Source: DATDOR01 sp035512695
Lineage (GTDB): Bacteria > Chloroflexota > Anaerolineae > Anaerolineales > JABWBV01
Reading direction: 5' to 3'
DNA: 64,000 nt
Assembly (NCBI GenBank): GCA_035512695.1
Contig: DATKDL010000227.1
Coordinates: forward strand, 1-64,000
In this document: piece by piece, positions 49,273-57,616 of the stretch
How positions within the stretch are numbered: the first letter of the stretch is position 1
How the letters are laid out: each line of letters starts with the position of its first letter
Notes under the pieces: model-generated
What the model saw: the letters and a program-made list of their open reading frames with translations, nothing else
Databases searched by the model: none
What the model was told of the DNA's origin: nothing
Translations under genes and position numbers: made by a program

Positions 49273-50168
49273 GGCGCCTCACCTTCCGGCGGGCGGCCGC
49301 CGCTCAGGATATCGGGGAGGAACAAAGCGCCCGGCAGACTGGCCAGCGTCTGGAGCGTCCGCACCAGCAGGGCGGCGGTGGCCGCGGCGCCCACGCTCAC
49401 CCCACCCAGCCCGGTGAAGATGGCCGTCATCGAGAGCTCCTGCAATCCCAGCCCGTTGATCGAGACCGGCAGCAGGGTCACGAAATACGTGAGGCTCCAC
49501 AACCCCCCGACCAGCCAGAAAGGCGGCGGCTCGCCGAGCCCGCCGAGCATCAGCCAGACCACCCCGAATAGCGCCAGCTGGTGTGCCCAGGTCCAGGCAA
49601 AAGCCAGCAGCAGACCGCGCGGCGAGCGCATCCACAGGTGCAGCGCCTCCCACAGCCGGGCGCGAATATTCCCCACCCGACTCGAGAACGCGCCAAAGGC
49701 ACCGGCGGCCACCGGTCCGGAAGACAGGCCCCCGAACAACGGGATCAGCCCCAGCGGTGCAGCCGTCGCCATCCCGGCCACCCCGACCAGCCGGTCGACG
49801 ACCAGCGAGGCGGTCGCAACGACGTTGTCATACCCCATCCGCAGCGCCATGGCGAGCCGGACGACGTCTCCGCCGATCGTGGTCGGCAGGAAATTGGATG
49901 CAAACAGACCGGAAAACGTGATCCTCAAGCTGTCCGACAAGCGGATCGGTTGACCGGCGGTTTGAAGCAGCACGTGCCAGCGGACGGCGACGACCAGGCG
50001 CGAAACCAGGATCAGGACGATGGCGGCAGCGAAGCGCCAGGGTGGAATCGCGGCGACGCTTTCCAGGATCTCGGACCAGCCCTGCCGGCGGAGTTGATAG
50101 AGCAGGAGCCCAAAGGCGGCGATCGTCCCGGTCGTGCGCAGGAGGCGGTTGATGTGTTTTTTCTGCAT
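49269..50168 (-). CDS. AglD/LPG-synthase-like membrane protein
   Basis: A 299-residue protein with eight or so helices of the lysylphosphatidylglycerol synthase transmembrane/AglD-like family (UPF0104): SRLVVAVRWHVLLQ, FSGLFASNFLPTTIGGDVVRL, SLVVDRLVG, and LPVSINGLGLQELSM. It lacks a soluble aminoacyltransferase domain, so a lipid- or lipid-sugar translocation role is more likely. It starts about 55 bases after the 50224-50276 hairpin and overlaps the preceding membrane protein gene. Confidence 0.82.
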   Translation of the reverse strand: MQKKHINRLLRTTGTIAAFGLLLYQLRRQGWSEILESVAAIPPWRFAAAIVLILVSRLVVAVRWHVLLQTAGQPIRLSDSLRITFSGLFASNFLPTTIGGDVVRLAMALRMGYDNVVATASLVVDRLVGVAGMATAAPLGLIPLFGGLSSGPVAAGAFGAFSSRVGNIRARLWEALHLWMRSPRGLLLAFAWTWAHQLALFGVVWLMLGGLGEPPPFWLVGGLWSLTYFVTLLPVSINGLGLQELSMTAIFTGLGGVSVGAAATAALLVRTLQTLASLPGALFLPDILSGGRPPEGEAP

Positions 50169-50223
50169 TTCTGGTAGAACTAATTCTAACGTTTCAAACT
50201 GCGCAAACGATGCAGGAAAATGT

Positions 50224-50276
50224 GAAAAAAACGGGTGCAAGCGGGGGCTCTGCCCCCGCTTGCACCCATTTTTTTC
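50224..50276. terminator. Hairpin between GT-C-like gene and flippase-like gene
   Basis: Arms of 25 bases (GAAAAAAACGGGTGCAAGCG plus GGGGC) with one mismatch surround TCT. It follows the minus-strand gene ending at 50301 and precedes the flippase-like gene. Confidence 0.85.
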
Positions 50277-50300
50277 GGAATTTCAGTCGCGGATCAGCAG

Positions 50301-52169
50301 TTACCTTTTTTTCAGGAAAACGATGATCTCCGACCCAAGATCGCAGGGATGCACCGGGGATGTGCCGGCCGCAGGCGTGAAGCCGGCTGCCACGATCGAG
50401 TCGAGCAGCCAACCGGTTTCGGCGCCTTGGAGCACATCATCGCTGGTGAGCACGGCATCCGCCTCCCGGAGCCAGTCTTCCGCAAGCGACCGGTTCCAAT
50501 GACCGTACCGGGCGAGCGCCTCCGGATCGCCGCCGAATTTAAAGGAATACGCACCGTTGAGTTGGGCCGGGAAGATGCCGGCCTCCGGAAGATAAAGCAG
50601 GGCACCCGGCGATCCGCCGGTCCACCAGAAGATCCGGCCTCCGGGCGGGACGAGCCCAGCCAGCTCGGCTCCGACCTGTTCGTATCCCGCGGCCACATCC
50701 CCCGAACAATCGTAAGCCGCGTATCCGCCGGCCAGGAAGGGGGTCGGCGAGAACACCAGGCCCAGCGCCAGAAAACAAACACCGGCGCGGTGTGCGAACG
50801 GCCGGCCGCTGTCCGGCAGCCGGCGCGCCAGGGCGAGTACGGCCAGCCCCGCCGCAAGGCCGATCCCACCGGCCAGGACCGCCCGGCCGGCGAGCAGGGT
50901 CGACCGGACGATGCTATCGTATTCCCGCCCGGTCACGTTCTCGATCAGACCCCAGAGCGGGATCGTCCCCGGACCGGCAGTGCGGGGCACCTCTGTTCGC
51001 AGCAGGCGGACGGCGGACGGCTGGTCCATCAGCCTGGGACCGACGAGGCCGGCCGCCCCGGCGCCCAAAACGGTGGCAGCGATCAGAACGGCGCCTGCTG
51101 CGAGCACCCGGTCGCGGCGGGGGTTCCAAACCGGATAGGTCAGCGGCAGCAGGAGCAGCGCCGGGAGGCTGAAGAACGAGAGGTAAACCGGGAAGCAGAA
51201 CACGCAGTAATTCTGCCCCAACGAGGCCCAGGCATGCATGGCGAATAGAAGACCGAACAGGGCGAGCAGGAGCAGGGCCGCCGTCCTGCGCGATCGGGAC
51301 CAGCCGGAATCCCGGGCCGGCCAGAACGCCAGGGCGGTGACCACCGCCGAGATGGGTAGCAGGTGGAAACGCAGTCCCTGGAGGAAACTGGCGACCCGGC
51401 CGCGCCAATCGACCTCCGGCGCCCATAACCCGCCGTCGTTGGCCGGGCGGCGGAACGAGTCCAGGAACGGGGTGAGGGCCTCCGGGAACCAGGGCGCCCA
51501 TAGCCGCAGGATGCCCGGCCAATATGCGGCGTGCCCGGCCGTGAAGATCCCCATCCCGGCCGCCGCGAACACGATCCCGGTCCGCCGGCCGTGGGCGGCG
51601 AAAGCATAGGCGGCGAGGAGCGGGAGGAACGGAGCCAGGTTGATGCGGGTCAGCGCCAGGGCGCCGGCCAGGGCGCCGCCGAGTGCGACCTCCCAGTTCC
51701 GCCGGCCTGTGCCCAGCGTGAAGACCAGCGCCCAGATCAGGATGCAGGCGGCCAATCCCTGGGAGGCCTGGATACTGTAAATTTTTATCAGCGCGGGATT
51801 GAGCGCCACAACCCAGACGGCTGCCGCAGCCCACCAGGCGCTCCCAAACCGACGCGCCAGGGTCCAGAGACCGGTCACGGACAACGCCCCGGTGAACAGG
51901 GCCAAAAGCCGCCCGGTGCGAAGCCCCGGCCCGAGCAGGAGCTGGACCCACCCGGGCAGCAGGAACGAGAGCGGCATGTGGTTCGTCCAGGGGCCGAAGT
52001 CCTGGTAGGGGATGTAGCGGCCGGTCGCAAACAGCCAGCCTTTGTACAGGTACATCCCTTCATCGATGACGGAGGCCTGCGTCCGAGAATGGTGCCAGGC
52101 CAGCGCCAGGTAGACGGCAAAACCGGCTGCCGCCGCGGCATGCGGCAACCAAGCGTATTTATCACCCAT
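50301..52169 (-). CDS. PMT-type membrane glycosyltransferase, paralogue A
   Basis: A 622-residue protein with about 11-12 helices and a luminal C-terminal domain. The first loop (SVIDEGMYLYKGWLFATGR, then IPYQDFGPWTNHMPLSFL) has the DE and PYQDF-like acidic residues typical of GT39/ArnT-like enzymes, which move sugars from polyprenyl-phosphate carriers. The gene immediately upstream at 52292-54175 has the same loop and layout, so they are tandem paralogues. The ATG at 52169 directly follows a hairpin outer arm; the longer frame would translate the hairpin. Confidence 0.78.
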   Translation of the reverse strand: MGDKYAWLPHAAAAAGFAVYLALAWHHSRTQASVIDEGMYLYKGWLFATGRYIPYQDFGPWTNHMPLSFLLPGWVQLLLGPGLRTGRLLALFTGALSVTGLWTLARRFGSAWWAAAAVWVVALNPALIKIYSIQASQGLAACILIWALVFTLGTGRRNWEVALGGALAGALALTRINLAPFLPLLAAYAFAAHGRRTGIVFAAAGMGIFTAGHAAYWPGILRLWAPWFPEALTPFLDSFRRPANDGGLWAPEVDWRGRVASFLQGLRFHLLPISAVVTALAFWPARDSGWSRSRRTAALLLLALFGLLFAMHAWASLGQNYCVFCFPVYLSFFSLPALLLLPLTYPVWNPRRDRVLAAGAVLIAATVLGAGAAGLVGPRLMDQPSAVRLLRTEVPRTAGPGTIPLWGLIENVTGREYDSIVRSTLLAGRAVLAGGIGLAAGLAVLALARRLPDSGRPFAHRAGVCFLALGLVFSPTPFLAGGYAAYDCSGDVAAGYEQVGAELAGLVPPGGRIFWWTGGSPGALLYLPEAGIFPAQLNGAYSFKFGGDPEALARYGHWNRSLAEDWLREADAVLTSDDVLQGAETGWLLDSIVAAGFTPAAGTSPVHPCDLGSEIIVFLKKR

Positions 52170-52253
52170 CCGGAAAATGGGGCTGCGAATTTGGGGGCGG
52201 ATGCGGTGGAGCCGCATCCGCCCCCAAATTCGCCCGGCCTCAGAATTTTCGGG
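52170..52253. repeat. Palindromic repeat, shared-core family, copy 3
   Basis: GCGAATTTGGGGGCGGATGC plus GG pairs perfectly (22 bases) around TGGAG, and an outer CCGGAAAAT/ATTTTCGGG adds to it. The core matches 23264-23309 and 31985-32035; the outer CCG-AAAATGGGG flank matches 23251-23262. It is between two minus-strand paralogues and ends at the ATG of the second. Confidence 0.85.
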
Positions 52254-52291
52254 TGGGTTCTTCGTGATCCGTCGGATGGGTGTCAGAACCG

Positions 52292-54175
52292 TCATCGTTT
52301 TCCAAAATCTTGAGGCCTGGTGAATTCGGGTGTGGATGCAAGGGGCCGGGTGAAGACCAGGATCGCGGAGCCGGGCCGGCAGGGGTACGGCGCCGAGGTC
52401 TCTGCGGATAAAACCAGCCCGGCCGCCTCAACGGACGACCTGAGCGGATCCACAAAACCGGCCGACTCGACCAGGATGAAATCGGCCTCCCCTAGCCAGC
52501 GCTCGGACAGCGCCTCGCTCCATAGACCGAATTTTAGCAGGGCATCCGCATCGGGATGATCGAAAATGGTGTAATCACCATTGATCTGGGGCAGATAGAG
52601 GACCGGCTCGCGGAGGTACAGCAGCGGGGAGGCGGAATCGCCACCGCGCCAGTACACTGCATTGCCCGGTGGGATCAGGCCTGCCAGCTCGGCTCCGGTC
52701 TGTTCGAGGGCCGTCAGGGCGTCCTGGCCGCAATCGTAGGTGCGGTAGCCGTCCCCCAGGACGGCGGTCGGGGTGAGCAGGAGGCCGGCGGCCAGGAAAA
52801 GATGGAGCACGCCGGCGCCGATCCGATCGAGCCGGCTTCGTAAACCGGCCGCCAATCCGGCGACGGTCAGCCCGCCGATCAGCCCGGCAGCCGCCGGCAG
52901 GACCCGGCGGGTAGTGGTGTAGGCCAGCCCAAAGCGATGCTCGAGCACATCCCACAGCGGGAGCCCGGGCGCAGGATCGCCCGCCAGCCAGGAACGCAGG
53001 CGCGGGACCCGCAGCCGGGCCAGGCCATCGCCGATCCGGTCGTGGGCGCCAAGGCCGATCAGGATGGCGAAAAGGATGACCAAAACGGCCGCGGCCGCGC
53101 GCTGCCGGGTGGACCAGTCTCCGGTGATCGCCGGGAGTGATGCGGCCAGCAGGTACAGACCCAGGGGGGCAAAGAAGGCGATGTAGACCGAAAAGCAGTA
53201 GACGCAGTAGGTCAATGCCAGCGATGCGGCCATGTGTTCGAACAAAAGCAAGGTGTAGAGCCCGGCTGCAAAGGCCAGGCTCCGCCGGTCGGCAGGTTCG
53301 CCCCCCCGGTGAGACAGAGAAAAGAGCGCCAGGACGAGCCCCATCACGGAGAGGAAATGCAGCCGCAGCCCCTCCAGGAAGCTGTAAAAACGGTTGGAGA
53401 AGGTCACCTGTGGGTCCCAGAACCGGGCCGCGGCCGGCTGCCGCCAGGGATCGAGGAACGGGGTCAGGGCATCCGGGAGCCAGTAGGCCCAGATCTTCAG
53501 GATGCCCGGCCAGAAAAATGCGTGGCCCAATGCAATCACCAGCACCCCGGCCCCCAGCGCCGACCAGCCCGCCCGCCGGCCGTGCACCCAGAAAATAAAC
53601 GGCACGAGCAGGAAGAAGACCGGCGCCAGGTTCAGGCGCACCAGCATCATTGAACCCGCCAGCGCGGCCGCGGCCGTCGTTCGCCACAGCGGGAGGGCGC
53701 CGCCCGAACGGTTGGGCAGGGCCAGGGCCAGGGTCCAGATCAGCAGGCAGGCGATCAGCGCCTGGGAGGTCGCCAGGCTGTAGAAGCGGGCCGTGGCCGG
53801 GTTGATCGCCAGCAGCCAGACCGCCAGGGCCGCCCACCCGGGTGTGCAACGCTCCCTTACGAGGGTCCATAACCCCACGGCCAGCAGAAGGCCGACAGCC
53901 AGGATGAAATACCGCCCTTCCCGCAGCCCCGGCCCAAACAGCGCCTGGACGGCGCCGTGCACCAGGAACGAGAGCGGCATGTGGTTGGTCAGCGGGCCGT
54001 AATCCTGGAACGGTGCGTAATCCCCCCGGACAAACATCAGGCCCTTGATCAGATAGGCCCCTTCGTCCAGGACGGAGACCTGGGTGAGGGCGTAGTAGCG
54101 AGCATGGAGAAAAAATACCAGCGCCCCCGCTGCGGCGCAGATTCCGGCCAGGTGCTTCTTCACGATCGGAATCAT
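52292..54175 (-). CDS. PMT-type membrane glycosyltransferase, paralogue B
   Basis: A 627-residue paralogue of the next gene downstream. Its first loop reads SVLDEGAYLIKGLMFVRG then FQDYGPLTNHMPLSFLVHG, and the C-terminal soluble part has YLREPVLYLPQINGDYTIF. About 12 helices precede it. Same inferred activity: sugar transfer from a lipid carrier to surface glycan or protein. It starts downstream of the 54186-54236 hairpin and, with paralogue A, arose by tandem duplication, as the shared loop suggests. Confidence 0.78.
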   Translation of the reverse strand: MIPIVKKHLAGICAAAGALVFFLHARYYALTQVSVLDEGAYLIKGLMFVRGDYAPFQDYGPLTNHMPLSFLVHGAVQALFGPGLREGRYFILAVGLLLAVGLWTLVRERCTPGWAALAVWLLAINPATARFYSLATSQALIACLLIWTLALALPNRSGGALPLWRTTAAAALAGSMMLVRLNLAPVFFLLVPFIFWVHGRRAGWSALGAGVLVIALGHAFFWPGILKIWAYWLPDALTPFLDPWRQPAAARFWDPQVTFSNRFYSFLEGLRLHFLSVMGLVLALFSLSHRGGEPADRRSLAFAAGLYTLLLFEHMAASLALTYCVYCFSVYIAFFAPLGLYLLAASLPAITGDWSTRQRAAAAVLVILFAILIGLGAHDRIGDGLARLRVPRLRSWLAGDPAPGLPLWDVLEHRFGLAYTTTRRVLPAAAGLIGGLTVAGLAAGLRSRLDRIGAGVLHLFLAAGLLLTPTAVLGDGYRTYDCGQDALTALEQTGAELAGLIPPGNAVYWRGGDSASPLLYLREPVLYLPQINGDYTIFDHPDADALLKFGLWSEALSERWLGEADFILVESAGFVDPLRSSVEAAGLVLSAETSAPYPCRPGSAILVFTRPLASTPEFTRPQDFGKR

Positions 54176-54185
54176 AATAGAAACT

Positions 54186-54236
54186 GAAAAAATAACAGGC
54201 GGGGTGGATATTGCCCGCCCCGCCTGTTATTTTTTC
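54186..54236. terminator. Hairpin between gmd and paralogue B
   Basis: Perfect 19-base arms (GAAAAAATAACAGGCGGGG and complement) flank a loop of about 13 bases that can partly pair. The gmd stop codon lies inside the right arm. Confidence 0.85.
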
Positions 54237-55231
54237 GCCTCTTCGGGGAGATGGATGATCCCGTGCTTCAGCTGCCGCTCGAGGCTCTCCAGGTCTGCGT
54301 CCACCATCATTTTGACCAGCCCTTCGAAGTCGACGGTCCGTTCCCAACCCAGCTTCTCCCTGGCCCGGGTGGGATCCGAGACGAGCAGATCGACCTCGGC
54401 CGGGCGGTAGAAGCGGGCGTCCTGGACGACGTAATCCCGGTAATCGAGCCCCAGGTAGCCGAAGGCGACGTCGCAAAACTCGCGCACCGAGTGGGTTTTC
54501 CCGGTCCCGACCACAAAGTCTTCGGGCTCGTCCCGCTGGAGCATCATCCACATCGCCTGGACGTAGTCTCCGGCGTAGCCCCAATCGCGGCGGGAGTCGA
54601 GGTTACCCAGGCGCAGCTCGTTTGCGAGCCCCATCTTGATCCGGGTTGCGCCGTGGGTGATCTTGTGCGTTACGAACTCCAGGCCGCGGCGCGGGCTCTC
54701 GTGGTTGAACAGGATCCCGGATACGGCGAACAGATCGTAGGATTCGCGGTAGTTGACCGTGATCCAGTGGGCGTAGACCTTAGCGACGCCGTAAGGGCTG
54801 CGCGGGTAGAAGGGGGTATCTTCGTTCTGCGGCGTTTCGACGACCTTGCCGAACATTTCACTGGATGAGGCCTGGTAGAAGCGGGCTTTCGGCGTGACGA
54901 GGCGCATGGCTTCAAGCAGGCGGGTTACCCCGAGGGCGGTCACCTCCCCCGTGAGGACCGGCTGGTTCCAGGAGGTCGGCACAAAGGATTGGGCGGCCAG
55001 GTTGTAGATCTCGTCCGGTTGGTAGCGTTCGAGCAGATCGACCAGGGAGCTCTGGTCGTGCAGATCGCCCTGTTCAAGGGTAATCGCGTCCTGGAAATGT
55101 TCGATCCGCTCGAAGGTGATCGTGCTGGAGCGCCGCACCATTCCAACGACGTCGTAGCCTTTTTCGAGCAGGAATTCGGCCAGGTAGGAACCGTCCTGGC
55201 CTGTGATACCGGTGACGAGTGCGGTTGGCAT
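54227..55231 (-). CDS. gmd: GDP-mannose 4,6-dehydratase
   Basis: Gmd makes GDP-4-keto-6-deoxymannose, precursor of GDP-fucose, rhamnose and perosamine. The 334-residue SDR has GITGQDGSYLAEFL (NADP site), YNLAAQSFV, catalytic SSSEMFGKV, YGVAKVYAHW with the Tyr-x-x-x-Lys, FNHESPRRGLEFVTHKI, and LRLGNLDSRRDWGYAGDYVQAMW, all typical of Gmd. GAGGT lies before the ATG. Its product could feed the adjacent glycosyltransferases. It is divergent from the GT-C gene at 55356. Confidence 0.93.
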   Translation of the reverse strand: MPTALVTGITGQDGSYLAEFLLEKGYDVVGMVRRSSTITFERIEHFQDAITLEQGDLHDQSSLVDLLERYQPDEIYNLAAQSFVPTSWNQPVLTGEVTALGVTRLLEAMRLVTPKARFYQASSSEMFGKVVETPQNEDTPFYPRSPYGVAKVYAHWITVNYRESYDLFAVSGILFNHESPRRGLEFVTHKITHGATRIKMGLANELRLGNLDSRRDWGYAGDYVQAMWMMLQRDEPEDFVVGTGKTHSVREFCDVAFGYLGLDYRDYVVQDARFYRPAEVDLLVSDPTRAREKLGWERTVDFEGLVKMMVDADLESLERQLKHGIIHLPEEAKK

Positions 55232-55290
55232 GGGGACCTCGCGTTCCGGCGGCTTCCGTGGGGCTGCCGCCGGGTGGTGATCGGGTCAAA

Positions 55291-55311
55291 ATTCAACTTT
55301 TGAATTATAAT
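55291..55311. promoter_or_regulatory. Palindrome and TATAAT in the gmd / GT-C divergent gap
   Basis: ATTCAA-CTT-TTGAAT (55291-55305) is a perfect 6-3-6 palindrome next to TATAAT (55306-55311). It could be an operator for either direction. Support is symmetry and position only. Confidence 0.35.
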
Positions 55312-55341
55312 GGCGAATCGGTTGTGGTCAAGTGTACCGGG

Positions 55342-55347
55342 TACAAT
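55342..55347 (+). promoter_or_regulatory. -10 box TACAAT of the GT-C gene
   Basis: TACAAT ends 8 bases before the ATG at 55356, again the leaderless spacing, inside TGTACCGGGTACA, a perfect small palindrome. No ribosome site precedes the ATG. Confidence 0.5.
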
Positions 55348-55355
55348 ACCCGCCA

Positions 55356-56840
55356 ATGAACCGCCTGCTCCTAACGGCTGCCCTGGCTGCAATTTTCACC
55401 CTCGGCCTCGCCATCCGTCTCTACGATCTCTCCGATCCGCCCTTCGACTTCCACACCACCCGCCAGTTCCGAGCCGCCCTGATCGCCCGCGGGATGTTCT
55501 ACGCCGACTGGTCGGGGGCAACCGAACCTCAAAAGACGATAGCCATCGAACAGCGTGCGCGCGAGGCGCTGATCGAACCGCCGCTCTTCGAGTTCCTCGT
55601 CTCCCGTCTCTACCTGCTCGCCGGCCGCGCCGATCTGCGGATCCCACGCGCCCTTTCCACCGTTTTCTGGCTGCTCGGCGGCGCGGCCGTCTTCGGCCTG
55701 GCGCGCGACCTGTCTTCCACCTCCGGCGCGCTGATCGCCCTGGTCTATTTCCTCTTCCTGCCGTTCGGAATGCTTGCCAGCCGCAGCTTCCAGCCCGACC
55801 CCCTCATGGCGGCCCTGATCGCCGCCGCCGCCTGGTCGCTATACCGCTGGGTCCGATTGCCGGGCCTGGGAGCAGCCGTCCTGGCCGGGTCGCTGACTGG
55901 TCTCGCCATACTGGTCAAGGTGGTCGCCCTGCTCCCGCTCGGGCTCGGCGCCCTCTTGCTGATCTTGTTCGGACCGGGCCTGAAGAAAAGCCTGCGCGAT
56001 CCGCAGACCTGGACCGTCGCCGGGCTGGCTATGCTTCCCGTCGGCGCATACTACCTCAATGGGCTGTTCATTTCCGGGTTCCTCCGGGGCCAGGAGTCGT
56101 TCCGATTCTTTCCCGCATATTGGTCGGACCCGGCCTTCTACATCCGCTGGATCGAGACGGCGGCCGGGATCTGCGGTTTCGCGGCGCTGATCGTCGGGTT
56201 GATCGGCGTGTTCCTGGTCCGCGACCGGGCCGGTCGCGGGCTGCTCGCCGGTCTATGGCTGGGCTACCTCGTATACAGCCTGGCCCTCCCATACCACACC
56301 TTGACTCACGACTATTACCAGCTTCTGCTCATCCCGATTGCGGCCGTCTCGCTCGCCGCCCCTGCAGCGCTGGTCTTTGACGAACTCGTCCGCGGCCCCC
56401 ACGTCCGCCTGGCGGGGACTGCCGCCGTGCTGCTGATCGCCGGTGCCGTCCTGTTCAAGGTCTGGGATACACGCGTGATCCTGGCCCGAACCGATTACCG
56501 TCCGGAGGCTGTGGAATGGGCCCGGTTCGAAGGATTGCTCCCGCCGGATGCACAGGTCATCGCCCTCGCCCGGGCGTACGGCTATCCACTGGCCTACTAC
56601 GGTTGGGTCACCGCCCGGACCTGGCCAACCGGCGCAGATCTGGACCTGCGCACACTGGCCGGACTGGACGAAGCGGAGATCGTCTCTCGCCACTTCTCGA
56701 CCCTGGCCGGCGCCGATTATTTCATCGTGACGCAATTCAGTGAATTTGACCGCCAGCCCGATCTCCAGGCCTACCTCTCACAGCACGCCGAGATCCACCT
56801 GGAAGGCGACGGGTTCGTGATCTACGCTTTGAACCCATGA
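55356..56840 (+). CDS. PMT-type membrane glycosyltransferase
   Basis: A 494-residue protein with about 11 helices of the GT39/ArnT-like class; the first extracytoplasmic loop has PPFDFHTTRQFRAALIARGMF with acidic and Arg residues that fit a polyprenyl-phosphate sugar donor site. Its product could glycosylate exported lipids or proteins. It is first in a plus-strand set of four overlapping or near-overlapping genes. The ATG at 55356 is supported by TACAAT; an upstream ATG at 55332 would span the promoter. Confidence 0.75.
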   Translation: MNRLLLTAALAAIFTLGLAIRLYDLSDPPFDFHTTRQFRAALIARGMFYADWSGATEPQKTIAIEQRAREALIEPPLFEFLVSRLYLLAGRADLRIPRALSTVFWLLGGAAVFGLARDLSSTSGALIALVYFLFLPFGMLASRSFQPDPLMAALIAAAAWSLYRWVRLPGLGAAVLAGSLTGLAILVKVVALLPLGLGALLLILFGPGLKKSLRDPQTWTVAGLAMLPVGAYYLNGLFISGFLRGQESFRFFPAYWSDPAFYIRWIETAAGICGFAALIVGLIGVFLVRDRAGRGLLAGLWLGYLVYSLALPYHTLTHDYYQLLLIPIAAVSLAAPAALVFDELVRGPHVRLAGTAAVLLIAGAVLFKVWDTRVILARTDYRPEAVEWARFEGLLPPDAQVIALARAYGYPLAYYGWVTARTWPTGADLDLRTLAGLDEAEIVSRHFSTLAGADYFIVTQFSEFDRQPDLQAYLSQHAEIHLEGDGFVIYALNP

Positions 56841-57616
56841 CCCGCGTCACCATCGTGACACCTTCCTTCAACCAGGCGCCGTTCCTGGAGCAGACGATCC
56901 GCTCGGTCCTCGATCAGGACCACGCCGATCTGGAATACATCCTCGTCGACGGCGGATCGACCGACGAAAGCTCAGAGATCATCCGCCGGCACGCCGACAG
57001 GCTCGCCTGGTGGGTATCCGAACCTGACCGAGGCCAGACCGATGCGATCAACAAGGGTTTCGCCCGTGCGACCGGCGAGATCCTGGCCTGGCTCAATTCG
57101 GACGACACCTACGAGCCCGGCGCCGTCCGTGAAGCGGCGGCCTACCTGGATTCTCACCCGGATGTGGGCATGGTCTACGGGGACGCCAACTTCATCGATT
57201 CGGACAGCAGGATCATCGGCCGCTTCAACGCCCGGCAAACCGATTACGAACGGCTGATGCGCGGCGCAGTCTATATCCCCCAGCAGGCAGCTTTCTTCCG
57301 CCGATCGCTCTGGGAGCGGGTCGGTCCGCTCGATTCGAGCTTTTATTTCGCCATGGACTTCGATCTGTGGGTGCGCCTGGCGAAGATTTCCCGACTAGAA
57401 TATCTGCCCGGCCGCATCTGGGCCAATTTCCGCCTGCACGAGGCGGCCAAGACGATCGCCGACGATCCACGCTGCTGGCCTGAGATGCTGAAAGTCCACC
57501 GGCGGGAAGGCGGGCAGCCGATTTCGATCATGACGCTCCGCTACCACGCCCGGCGGATCCTGGCTCCGTTGATCCACGTGCGACGGAAGCGGATGTTGGA
57601 TAGCTCAGTGCAATGA
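56837..57616 (+). CDS. Family 2 glycosyltransferase
   Basis: A 259-residue soluble GT-A enzyme: VTIVTPSFNQAPFLEQTIRSVL, YILVDGGSTDESSEII, the DxD-type WLNSDDTYEPGAV near 90, GDANFIDSDSRIIG, and a C-terminal AMDFDLWVRLAK acceptor site. Donor and acceptor unknown. It starts in the stop codon of the preceding membrane enzyme (ATGA) and its own end overlaps the sugar dehydrogenase gene, so the set is coupled. Confidence 0.87.
   Translation: MTRVTIVTPSFNQAPFLEQTIRSVLDQDHADLEYILVDGGSTDESSEIIRRHADRLAWWVSEPDRGQTDAINKGFARATGEILAWLNSDDTYEPGAVREAAAYLDSHPDVGMVYGDANFIDSDSRIIGRFNARQTDYERLMRGAVYIPQQAAFFRRSLWERVGPLDSSFYFAMDFDLWVRLAKISRLEYLPGRIWANFRLHEAAKTIADDPRCWPEMLKVHRREGGQPISIMTLRYHARRILAPLIHVRRKRMLDSSVQ

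Noticed and set aside
52575..54584. 669-codon minus frame overlapping paralogue B and gmd
   Set aside because: It is a shifted reading of the same strand, Gly/Arg/Pro-rich without motifs, and would cross the hairpin and gmd.
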